Position numbers and translations under genes: made by a program
Shown here: positions 26,929 through 33,907 of the stretch, piece by piece
Layout: each line of letters begins with the position of its first letter
Position numbering within the stretch: the stretch's first letter is position 1
Source of the DNA: Acetobacteraceae bacterium
Lineage (GTDB): Bacteria; Pseudomonadota; Alphaproteobacteria; Acetobacterales; Acetobacteraceae
DNA: 35,895 bases
Assembly (NCBI GenBank): GCA_009693795.1
Contig: SHWN01000007.1
Location: 1-35,895 of the forward strand
Reading direction: 5' to 3'
Notes under the pieces: generated by a model
The model's input: only the letters and a program-made list of their open reading frames with translations
Database searches by the model: none
What the model was told of the DNA's origin: nothing

Positions 26929-27933
26929 TCAGATCTGCTGCGCCTCCGTTTCTTCCATCGCCTCCGCCTCGATCGCCGCCAACAGCCGCGCCGGGAAATG
27001 CCGGGGCACGCCCTGGGTGATGAAGACGATGCGGGTGCGGTGATCGGCGCTCGGCCAGTCCGGTAAAAATTCCGGTGCAGCAAAGATGTGCTGCACGCCA
27101 TGGATCAAGGCTGGCTGCTCCGGGATTTCGGCCAGCCGCACCAGCCCTTTCACCCGCAACAATTTCGACCCACAATGTTCGGCTAAAGCTTCGAGCAGCA
27201 GCACCAAAGCCAGGCCGGGTACGGGCTCATCGCGTTCGAGGACGAAGCTTTCGACGGCATCGTTATGTTCGCCGCGTTGAAACGGCGACGCGCCACTGGC
27301 GGGCAAGTCTGTCAGCCGGCCCGCGCGCGCGCCGGGGTCGGCGGTGGCAAATAAAATTTCCGGCGCGATATGGCCGGATATGGCGGTTAGGATTTCCACG
27401 CCGGGATTTAACGCGCCAAGGCGCGCGAGGAAATCATCCGTCGGCGCGGCCATGTCTGTCTTTGTCAGCACCAGCCGGTCCGCCAGCGCCACTTGCCGGC
27501 GGGCTTCGCTATGTCGCTCCAGGCTCGCCGCGCCATGCACCGCATCGACCAAGGTGATGACCGATTGCACCCGATGCCCCGCCGCTACGCCCCGGTCCGT
27601 GATCAAGGCCTGTAATATCGGTGCGGGATCGGCAAGGCCCGATGTCTCAATCAGCACCCGATCATAGGGCGGAATATTCCCCGCCTGCCGCCGCGCTTGC
27701 AGATCGAGCAGGGTCTGCACCAGATCGGACCGCACCGCGCAACACAAACACCCCGTGGTCAGCGCCATCAAGGTTTCGTCGGAGATGGCGATCAGATCGT
27801 GATCTAGGCCGATTTCGCCGAATTCATTGACGATGACGGCGGTGCGCGCGAAGGCGGGGTCGCGCAACACTCGCCCGATCAGGGTGGTCTTGCCGCTGCC
27901 CAGAAACCCGGTCACCACCACCACCGGGATCAT
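26929..27933 (-). CDS. CobW/COG0523 family GTPase (metal chaperone)
   Basis: This 334-residue G3E-family GTPase has the Walker A motif VTGFLGSGKTTLI, NEFGEIGLDHDL, the metal-binding TTGCLCCAV (CxCC), the switch segment LIETSGLADPAP and the G4 motif VLTKTDM. The C-terminal CobW domain follows (ESFVLERDEPVPGLAL to FITQGVPRHFP). COG0523 proteins insert or traffic zinc, cobalt or iron. The ATG at 27933 is preferred to 27948 because GGAAAG lies 7 bases before it; both are in frame. It is divergent from the HMG-CoA lyase family gene. No metal-responsive operator was recognised, so the metal cannot be assigned. Confidence 0.9.
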   Translation of the reverse strand: MIPVVVVTGFLGSGKTTLIGRVLRDPAFARTAVIVNEFGEIGLDHDLIAISDETLMALTTGCLCCAVRSDLVQTLLDLQARRQAGNIPPYDRVLIETSGLADPAPILQALITDRGVAAGHRVQSVITLVDAVHGAASLERHSEARRQVALADRLVLTKTDMAAPTDDFLARLGALNPGVEILTAISGHIAPEILFATADPGARAGRLTDLPASGASPFQRGEHNDAVESFVLERDEPVPGLALVLLLEALAEHCGSKLLRVKGLVRLAEIPEQPALIHGVQHIFAAPEFLPDWPSADHRTRIVFITQGVPRHFPARLLAAIEAEAMEETEAQQI

Positions 27934-28029
27934 AGCTGGTCTTTCCATCCATCCGTCATGCTATAGTTATCCCCTGGCGTCACACTCGATCCCCGTGCAA
28001 TCTGTATCCTTATATCGGAGGAAACCCCC

Positions 28030-28989
28030 ATGAGCGATCTTCCCAAGCATGTCGAAATCCATGAGGAAGGCCCGCGCGAAGGCTTTCAGATCGAACCCGG
28101 CCCGATCAGCACGGCGGACAAAATCCGCGTGATCGAGGCGTTGGCGGAAACCGGCCTGGAACACATCCAGGTTTGCTCCTTCGTCAACACCCGCCTGGTG
28201 CCGGGTTGGGCGGATGCGGAGGATGTGGTCGCCGGCTTCAACGCCAAGCCGGGCATTCATTATACTGGGCTGTGGTTCAATTCGAACGGGCTGCAACGGG
28301 CCTTGGCGTTCCGCGACAAGTTGACCATCAACGGGTCGATCGCGCTGACGGCCTCGGAAGCCTTTACGCGCAAAAACCTCAATCGCAGCCATGCGGAAAA
28401 CGTGGAAGCGATGAAGAAGCAGACGCGGCTGCATTTGGAAAATGGCGTGGATGTGCCGCGCCTCGGCATCATGGCGGCGTTTGGCTGTAATTATCAGGGC
28501 GATATTTCGCCCGCACAGGTGATCGCTTCCCTGAAGGATGGCATGGCAATTGCCGAGGAAGCCGGCGCGAAAATCAACATCTTCTCCTTGGCCGATACGA
28601 TGGGCTGGGCGACGCCAGCGCGCATCGAACGCACGATCAATGAAGTGCGCACTGTGTGGCCGAAGATGAAGATTGCGCTGCATTTGCACGACACGCGCGG
28701 CCTGGCCGTGGCCAACGCGCATGCGGCGCTGAAACTGGGTGTAACGCAGTTTGATTCGACCGTCGGTGGCCTCGGCGGTTGTCCGTTCGCGGGCCAGAAA
28801 GGCGCGGCCGGCAATATCTGCACGGAAGAGTTGGTCATGCTGTGCGAGGAGATGGGTGTCTCCACGGGCGTCGATCTCGATAAGCTGATCGAGGTCGGCC
28901 GCATGGCGGAAGAAATCGTTGGCCATCCGCTGCCGAGCGAATTGATTCATGCGGGAAGCCTGGATGCCTTCCGGCGCCAAGCCGCCTGA
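28030..28989 (+). CDS. Hydroxymethylglutaryl-CoA lyase family protein
   Basis: This 319-residue TIM-barrel lyase of the HMG-CoA lyase/DRE family begins VEIHEEGPREGFQIE, where canonical enzymes read GPRDGLQ, so the metal-binding Asp is Glu and Leu is Phe. The two metal His are in ALHLHDTRG. The Cys signature region is GLGGCPFAGQKGAAGN, with two extra residues compared with GGCPYAxGASGN, then CTEELVML. The GGAGG ribosome-binding site is strong. It may cleave a related 3-hydroxy-acyl-CoA such as citramalyl-CoA. The following short genes and the RLP lie close behind on the same strand and may form one transcript. Confidence 0.85.
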   Translation: MSDLPKHVEIHEEGPREGFQIEPGPISTADKIRVIEALAETGLEHIQVCSFVNTRLVPGWADAEDVVAGFNAKPGIHYTGLWFNSNGLQRALAFRDKLTINGSIALTASEAFTRKNLNRSHAENVEAMKKQTRLHLENGVDVPRLGIMAAFGCNYQGDISPAQVIASLKDGMAIAEEAGAKINIFSLADTMGWATPARIERTINEVRTVWPKMKIALHLHDTRGLAVANAHAALKLGVTQFDSTVGGLGGCPFAGQKGAAGNICTEELVMLCEEMGVSTGVDLDKLIEVGRMAEEIVGHPLPSELIHAGSLDAFRRQAA

Positions 28990-29010
28990 AATACCTTCGG
29001 GGATGCCAGG

Positions 29011-29235
29011 ATGAAGTGTATCGATCTTTCCGCCTATGGCATCCCCGAGCAGGTCGCTCATTGCGTCGATGTTGCGGATGTCGGCACGCCCAGAGCGGGG
29101 GACCGCACCTCGGATGGGTGGCGCATTGGCTTTCTGCTTCTGACGCGATTGCGCATCGATCCCCTGGCCCAGCCGGCGCCGCGCGGCGATCGCGCGTTGT
29201 TGCCGCATTCCCCCGATTGGTTGACCGGCGCATGA
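29011..29235 (+). CDS. Short ORF resembling an MDR dehydrogenase N-terminus (possible remnant)
   Basis: A 74-residue frame starts MKCIDLSAYGIPEQVAHCVD, then VADVGTPRAG, which resembles the N-terminal 30 residues of zinc-free medium-chain dehydrogenases (quinone or enoyl-CoA reductases). The rest does not follow that family, so this is probably a deletion remnant. Its stop overlaps the next ATG (ATGA), so it could still drive translational coupling to the YkgJ gene. Confidence 0.35.
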   Translation: MKCIDLSAYGIPEQVAHCVDVADVGTPRAGDRTSDGWRIGFLLLTRLRIDPLAQPAPRGDRALLPHSPDWLTGA

Positions 29236-29606
29236 GCACGCACAAGGATGCCCTCGATTGCGGTCAGTGCGCCGCGTTTTGTTGCCGTATGGCGGGCTAT
29301 GTAGAAGTGCGCCGCGACGATGTTCGCCGCCTCGCGAAATATCTCAACATGACCGCGCGGGCGTTCGAGTTGAAACATGTCGTGGAGACCACGCGCAAAG
29401 GGTCCAAGCGCATCAAGGCGGGGTATGAAACCTGTCAGTTTCTCTCACCCGAGCGCCGTTGCACGGTTTATGCTGCGCGCCCCACTGATTGCCGGGGCTA
29501 TAATTGCTGGGAAGTAGAGGACCGCACCGTCTATCATTTCGCCCGCTTCGCACAGCGGTCGGTTGAGAAGGTACGCGACAAGGATTTGAAGGACGGTCAC
29601 CGCTAA
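29232..29606 (+). CDS. YkgJ family cysteine cluster protein
   Basis: This 124-residue protein starts MSTHKDALDCGQCAAFCCRM. The Cys pattern CGQCAAFCC, then CQFLSPERRCTVYAARPTDC and a final GYNCWE, is the zinc- or iron-binding UPF0153/YkgJ signature. The ATG overlaps the stop of the preceding short frame and a 4-base gap separates it from the RLP gene, so it is probably translated from the same mRNA. No catalytic role has been established for the family; metal handling for the neighbouring enzymes is a guess. Confidence 0.85.
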   Translation: MSTHKDALDCGQCAAFCCRMAGYVEVRRDDVRRLAKYLNMTARAFELKHVVETTRKGSKRIKAGYETCQFLSPERRCTVYAARPTDCRGYNCWEVEDRTVYHFARFAQRSVEKVRDKDLKDGHR

Positions 29607-29610
29607 ACCC

Positions 29611-30681
29611 ATGAGCGAACGCCTGCATGCGATTTACCATGTTCGCGCCGAGGCAAGCACGATCGCCGTGCGTGCCCGGGGCATCGCGGTAGAACAAAGC
29701 GTGGAAATGCCGCTTTCCGCGATTGAAGATTCGTCCATTCTCTCCGACATCGTTGGGCAGGTGGAAAACATCACCGACCAGGGCAATGGCATTTTTACCG
29801 TGCGCATCGCACTTGCCGCCGTCACCATCGGCGACGATGCCGGGCAATTGCTGAATATGGCGTTCGGCAATACCTCGCTGCATGACGATGTGGTGCTGCA
29901 CGATATTCTACTCCCGCCCAACGCATTCCCCGGCCCCAAGCACGGCCTCAAATCCTTACGTGCACGCTGCGGCGCCGCGACGCGGGCGCTCACCTGTTCC
30001 GCCCTGAAGCCGCAAGGCCTGACCCCGGACGCGCTCGCCCGTCTCGCCGCACGTTTTGCCCGTGGCGGGGTGGATTTCATCAAGGACGATCACGGGCTTG
30101 CGGACCAGGAGTTTTCCCCGTTCGCCACCCGCGTCGGCGCGATTGCTGCTGCCCTGCGCGCTGTGGCCCGTGAAACGGGCCGCCTAACCCATTACATCCC
30201 CAGCCTGTCCGGTGATCTCGACACCATGCGCCGCCATGCAAGGCTGGCACGCGACGAAGGCCTCGCATGCATCATGCTCGCCCCCATGATTGCCGGGGTG
30301 ACCACCTTGCGTGCCCTGGCGCGGGATTTTCTGGACATGGCGATCTTCGCCCATCCCGCTTTGAGTGGCGCCGCGCGCATCGCGCCGGATCTGTTGATCG
30401 GCAAGCTTTTTCCCGCCTTCGGTGCCGATGCGGTGATTTTCCCGACCTATGGCGGCCGCTTCGGTTATTCCCAGGCGACTTGCCAAAACCTTGCCAACAC
30501 CGCCCGGGCCCTCGGCAGCCTGCCGATCCCGGCCGGCGGCATGACGCTCGCGCGCGTGCCCGAAATTCTTGACTTCTACGGCATGGACACGATGTTGCTC
30601 ATCGGCGGCAGCCTGCTGGATGCCAAGGAACGCCTGACCGAGGAAACCGGGCGATTCGTCCACGCGGTCGCCACCCACTAA
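29611..30681 (+). CDS. RuBisCO-like protein (form IV RLP)
   Basis: This 356-residue protein has the RuBisCO large-subunit fold: an N-terminal alpha/beta domain (about 1-110) and a C-terminal TIM barrel. LTCSALKPQGL carries the Lys equivalent to Lys175 of the enzyme. GGVDFIKDDHGLADQ is equivalent to the GGLDFTKDDE metal-site block: Lys201, Asp202 and Asp203 are kept, but the Glu204 ligand is His. Loop 6 reads FPTYGGRFGYSQ and lacks the usual GKLEG Lys, so carboxylation is not expected. A cupin gene follows 11 bases after its stop, as in the R. rubrum pathway where an RLP isomerises methylthioribulose-1-phosphate. Other RLPs act in apionate-type sugar-acid catabolism, so the substrate is open. 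Confidence 0.85.
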   Translation: MSERLHAIYHVRAEASTIAVRARGIAVEQSVEMPLSAIEDSSILSDIVGQVENITDQGNGIFTVRIALAAVTIGDDAGQLLNMAFGNTSLHDDVVLHDILLPPNAFPGPKHGLKSLRARCGAATRALTCSALKPQGLTPDALARLAARFARGGVDFIKDDHGLADQEFSPFATRVGAIAAALRAVARETGRLTHYIPSLSGDLDTMRRHARLARDEGLACIMLAPMIAGVTTLRALARDFLDMAIFAHPALSGAARIAPDLLIGKLFPAFGADAVIFPTYGGRFGYSQATCQNLANTARALGSLPIPAGGMTLARVPEILDFYGMDTMLLIGGSLLDAKERLTEETGRFVHAVATH

Positions 30682-30692
30682 AGGACCACGCG

Positions 30693-31157
30693 ATGGAGCA
30701 TTCATCTCATCTTCGCCCCCGCCAGCAGGATTGCCGCTGGGATGCGGTGGAACACCTGCCCTACAAGGAGGAAGGTTCCTCCCTTTTCAAGGCGATCTCA
30801 CGCCAAGTATTGTTCGACGAGCCTGAGCTTGCCTGCCAGCTTCGTTACTTTGAGATGGATGCGGGCGGTTACTCCACCTTGGAGCGTCACGAACACATGC
30901 ATGCGGTGATGATCCTGCGGGGCCATGGTGTGTGCCTGGTCGCCGAGGAGGTGTGCGCGGTCAAACCGTTGGACCTGATCACCATCCCGGCCTGGGCCTG
31001 GCACCAGTTCCGCGCCAATGCCGGTGAACCGATGGGCTTCATGTGTATGGTCAACCAGACCCGCGACCGCCCACAATTGCCCAGTGAGAGCGATCTGGCC
31101 GGCCTGCGTGCCAACCCCGCCATTGCCGCTTTCCTTCAGACGACCGAGGCCGGCTGA
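30693..31157 (+). CDS. Cupin domain protein adjacent to the RLP gene
   Basis: This 154-residue protein is a single cupin domain. Motif 1 is ERHEHMHAVMILRG, with HxHxH metal ligands after the Gly pair, and motif 2 is PAWAWHQFRAN with the last His. In R. rubrum a cupin next to the RLP gene (CupA) removes methanethiol from methylthioxylulose-5-phosphate, giving 1-deoxyxylulose-5-phosphate for isoprenoids; the tandem arrangement and size here fit a similar role, which is inference. It lies 11 bases after the RLP stop. The tail (LRANPAIAAFLQTTEAG) is Ala-rich. A gap with a promoter-like region separates it from the ABC importer. Confidence 0.8.
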   Translation: MEHSSHLRPRQQDCRWDAVEHLPYKEEGSSLFKAISRQVLFDEPELACQLRYFEMDAGGYSTLERHEHMHAVMILRGHGVCLVAEEVCAVKPLDLITIPAWAWHQFRANAGEPMGFMCMVNQTRDRPQLPSESDLAGLRANPAIAAFLQTTEAG

Positions 31158-31260
31158 CACGCGCCAAGAGCAGAAAATAGGCGTCAATATACAAATTTAA
31201 CCAAATTTATGTCTCGGGGTTGGCCGAATGAGAAAGACTCTCCGATCATTCGCCTGTGCC

Positions 31261-31289
31261 TTGCATTTAGGAGTAGTTTTTACTTAATA
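31261..31289 (+). promoter_or_regulatory. Candidate promoter of the ABC importer operon
   Basis: TTGCAT (31261-31266) and TTAATA (31284-31289) are spaced by 17 bases in an AT-rich island (31185-31300). The start of the substrate-binding protein gene lies 63 bases downstream. A short hairpin CCGC-TTTGT-GCGG at 31313-31325 sits in the leader. Confidence 0.4.
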
Positions 31290-31352
31290 AGCACCTGATC
31301 AGCCGCTCTTGACCGCTTTGTGCGGCTATTTTCCGTACCATTGGAGAAATAC

Positions 31353-32342
31353 ATGCCCCATCCCCTGTCTCGCCGCGCCTTTGCCGCCGCCTCGCTCGGC
31401 GCTCTCGCCGTCCCTACAGCCATCCCTTTCATCCGCCGGGCGCAGGCCGCGCCTACCGAAATTCGTATCGATTGGGCGACCTATAATCCCGTCAGCCTAG
31501 TGCTGAAGGAGCAGGGGCTTTTGGAAAAGGAATTTGCCGCCGACAATATTTCCATCCGTTGGGTGTTCTCCGCCGGGTCCAACAAGGCGCTGGAATATCT
31601 CAATGCCAGTTCGCTCGATTTCGGCTCCACGGCCGGCGCGGCGGCGCTGATCGCGAAAATCAATTCCAATCCGATCAAGACCATCTATGTCTATTCCCGC
31701 CCGGAATGGACCGCGCTGGTGACCAAGGGCGACAACGCGATCAAGAATGTCGCCGATCTGAAGGGCCAGCGCGTGGCCGTCACGCGCGGCACGGACCCGC
31801 ATATTTTCCTAGTGCGCGCCCTGGCTGGCGCTGGGCTGGGCGCGAAGGACATCACCATGGTTCTGCTGCAACACCAGGACGGCAAGCTCGCCCTGGAACG
31901 CGGCGATGTGGTGGCTTGGGCCGGGCTGGATCCGCTGATGGCGGCGGCGGAAATAGAAGGTGGGGCGCGCTTGTTCTATCGCAAGCCAGAGGCCAATACC
32001 TGGGGTGTGCTGAATGTGCGCGATGACTTCGCGAAGGAAAATCCCGTTATCGTGCGCCGCGTGCTGAAAGCTTATGAAGGCGGCCGCAAATGGGCGCTGG
32101 CCAATACGCCGGCGCTGAAGACGATGATGATGGGTGTGACCAAACTGTCCGACGCCGTAATCTCTCGCCAACTGGAACGCACGGATATGACATCCGGCCA
32201 GATCGGCGCGCCGCAAGCGGAGAGCATTATCGCGGCGGGTAAGGCGTTGCAGGAAGCCGGCGTGCTGCCCGCGACGACGGATGTCACCGCCATCACCAAC
32301 GCGATGATCGATCCCAGCTTTATCCGCGCGCTCGCGTCCTGA
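31353..32342 (+). CDS. ABC importer substrate-binding protein (sulfonate/nitrate/taurine class)
   Basis: This 329-residue periplasmic binding protein begins with a twin-arginine-type signal (HPLSRRAFAAASLGALAV, cleaved near AQA-AP, about residue 33). The mature part starts EIRIDWATYNPVSLVLKEQG and continues with FSAGSNKALEYLNASSLDF, the SsuA/TauA/ThiY pattern for organosulfonate, nitrate or pyrimidine ligands. ATG at 31353 has GGAGAAA just upstream. The permease gene overlaps its stop (TGATG). The ligand is unknown; organosulfonates or sulfur compounds are the first guess. Confidence 0.9.
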   Translation: MPHPLSRRAFAAASLGALAVPTAIPFIRRAQAAPTEIRIDWATYNPVSLVLKEQGLLEKEFAADNISIRWVFSAGSNKALEYLNASSLDFGSTAGAAALIAKINSNPIKTIYVYSRPEWTALVTKGDNAIKNVADLKGQRVAVTRGTDPHIFLVRALAGAGLGAKDITMVLLQHQDGKLALERGDVVAWAGLDPLMAAAEIEGGARLFYRKPEANTWGVLNVRDDFAKENPVIVRRVLKAYEGGRKWALANTPALKTMMMGVTKLSDAVISRQLERTDMTSGQIGAPQAESIIAAGKALQEAGVLPATTDVTAITNAMIDPSFIRALAS

Positions 32343-33115
32343 TGGGAGGAGCGGCACGACCCTGGCTGACGGGCCTCATCGTGCCGGTGCTGCTGGGTGT
32401 GGCGTGGGAAGCGGGGGTGCGGTTCGGCCTGATCCCCGGGCGGCTGATGCCGCCGCCTTCTGCGCTGTGGCACAGCGCCGTAGCAATGACCCACGCGGGT
32501 GAACTACAAACCCATGTTGCCGCCACGCTGTGGCGTGTTCTGACGGGTTTCGGCATCGGGGCGGCCACGGGCACTGTGCTGGGCACGCTCACGGGGGCCA
32601 GCGAGCGCGCACGGCTGCTGCTGGACCCGACAATCCAGGGGGTGCGTGCCATCCCGTCGCTGGCCTGGGTGCCGTTGTTTATTTTGTGGCTGGGAATTTT
32701 CGAAACCTCCAAACTCGCTCTGGTGGCATTAGGCGTATTCTTTCCAGTCTATCTCGGCGTGCTCAGTTCCATTCAAGATGTCGATCGCAAACTGGTGGAA
32801 GTGGGCCGGGTGTTTGGCCTGACATCCTTCGGCATCGTCCGACGCATCACCATGCCGGCGATCATGCCGGTATGGATCGCGGCGTTGCGATCTGGTTTGG
32901 GCCTCGGCTTCATGTTCGTCATCGCGGCCGAGTTAATGGGCGCGTCGGAAGGTCTCGGCTTTCTGCTTTTGGACGGCCAGCAAATGGGCCGGGCCGATTC
33001 CATCCTAGTGGCGATGGTCACCTTCGCCTTATTGGGCAAACTGGCGGACGGCATGATCGTGGGTCTCTCTCGCCCCTTATTGCGCTGGCAGGATACGGTG
33101 CGCGCCCGGTTATGA
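32342..33115 (+). CDS. ABC importer permease (SsuC/TauC-like)
   Basis: This 257-residue multipass inner-membrane protein has a BPD_transp_1 domain. Its EAA-type loop reads EVGRVFGLTSFGIVRRITMP, the site that docks the ATPase. IPSLAWVPLFILWLGI is the typical conserved membrane segment. Its ATG overlaps the stop of the binding-protein gene (TGATG) and its stop overlaps the ATPase gene (ATGA), so the three are one coupled operon. Confidence 0.92.
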   Translation: MGGAARPWLTGLIVPVLLGVAWEAGVRFGLIPGRLMPPPSALWHSAVAMTHAGELQTHVAATLWRVLTGFGIGAATGTVLGTLTGASERARLLLDPTIQGVRAIPSLAWVPLFILWLGIFETSKLALVALGVFFPVYLGVLSSIQDVDRKLVEVGRVFGLTSFGIVRRITMPAIMPVWIAALRSGLGLGFMFVIAAELMGASEGLGFLLLDGQQMGRADSILVAMVTFALLGKLADGMIVGLSRPLLRWQDTVRARL

Positions 33116-33903
33116 CCCTTTTGACGATCGAGCATCTCAACAAGACGTATGCCGACGGCACGGAGGCGTTGCGCGACGTGTCCGTGCGCGCCGCCGATGG
33201 CGAGATCCTGGCCATTCTGGGTGGTTCGGGCTGCGGCAAGACCACCTTGCTGCGCCTGGTCGCTGGGTTGGATGAGGCCAGCGGTGGCGTCATCTCCGTT
33301 GGCGGGGAGCGGATGACCGGCACGCATCGGACCATCAGCGCGGTGTTTCAAGAGCCGCGTTTGTTGCCCTGGCTGAATGTGGAACAGAATATCGGCTTTG
33401 GCGGCCAGCATCTGAGTGCGGAGGAACGCAGCGGTCGCACTGCCGCCTTGCTGGACCGCGTGGGCCTCGCCGGCTATGGCAAGCGTTGGCCGAAGGATCT
33501 GTCGGGCGGCCAGCAACAACGCGTCGCCATTGCCCGCGCGCTGATCGGCCATCCGGGTATTCTGCTCCTCGATGAACCGTTTTCGGCGCTAGACCCGTTT
33601 ACCCGGGGCAGCTTGCATGAACTTCTGCTCGCCTTGTGGCAGGAGATGAAACCCACCGTGCTGATGGTCACACATGATGTGGACGAGGCCGTCTTCCTTG
33701 CCGACCGTATCGTGGTGATGCAGCCGCGTCCGGGGCGGGTGCATGAAACCATCACGATGAACCTGCCACGCCCGCGCGATCGGATTTCTCCGGTGTTCGA
33801 CACGGTGAAACGGCGCATCATGCATGCGATCGATCGGTCCCTCGGTGAGCACGGCCGGATCGGCCTGCGTCAGGCGGCGGGTGAGCTATCGCCCTGGTGG
33901 TGA
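33112..33903 (+). CDS. ABC importer ATPase (SsuB/TauB-like)
   Basis: This 263-residue ATPase carries Walker A GGSGCGKTT (37-45), a Q-loop in FQEPRLLPWL, the signature LSGGQQQR, Walker B ILLLDEPFSALD and the switch His in MVTHDVDEA. The FQEPRLLPW and THDVDEAVFLADR segments are typical of the nitrate/sulfonate/bicarbonate group. The C-terminal tail (about 215-263) is extra and could be regulatory. The ATG at 33112 is chosen because it overlaps the permease stop; longer upstream frames lie inside the permease gene. It ends 4 bases from the end of the convergent RND gene. Confidence 0.95.
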   Translation: MTLLTIEHLNKTYADGTEALRDVSVRAADGEILAILGGSGCGKTTLLRLVAGLDEASGGVISVGGERMTGTHRTISAVFQEPRLLPWLNVEQNIGFGGQHLSAEERSGRTAALLDRVGLAGYGKRWPKDLSGGQQQRVAIARALIGHPGILLLDEPFSALDPFTRGSLHELLLALWQEMKPTVLMVTHDVDEAVFLADRIVVMQPRPGRVHETITMNLPRPRDRISPVFDTVKRRIMHAIDRSLGEHGRIGLRQAAGELSPWW

Positions 33904-33907
33904 GGCA

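Noticed and set aside
27967-29208. Reverse frame of 413 residues antisense to the HMG-CoA lyase family gene
   Set aside because: The plus-strand gene has full family motifs and a strong ribosome-binding site; the reverse frame is compositionally odd.
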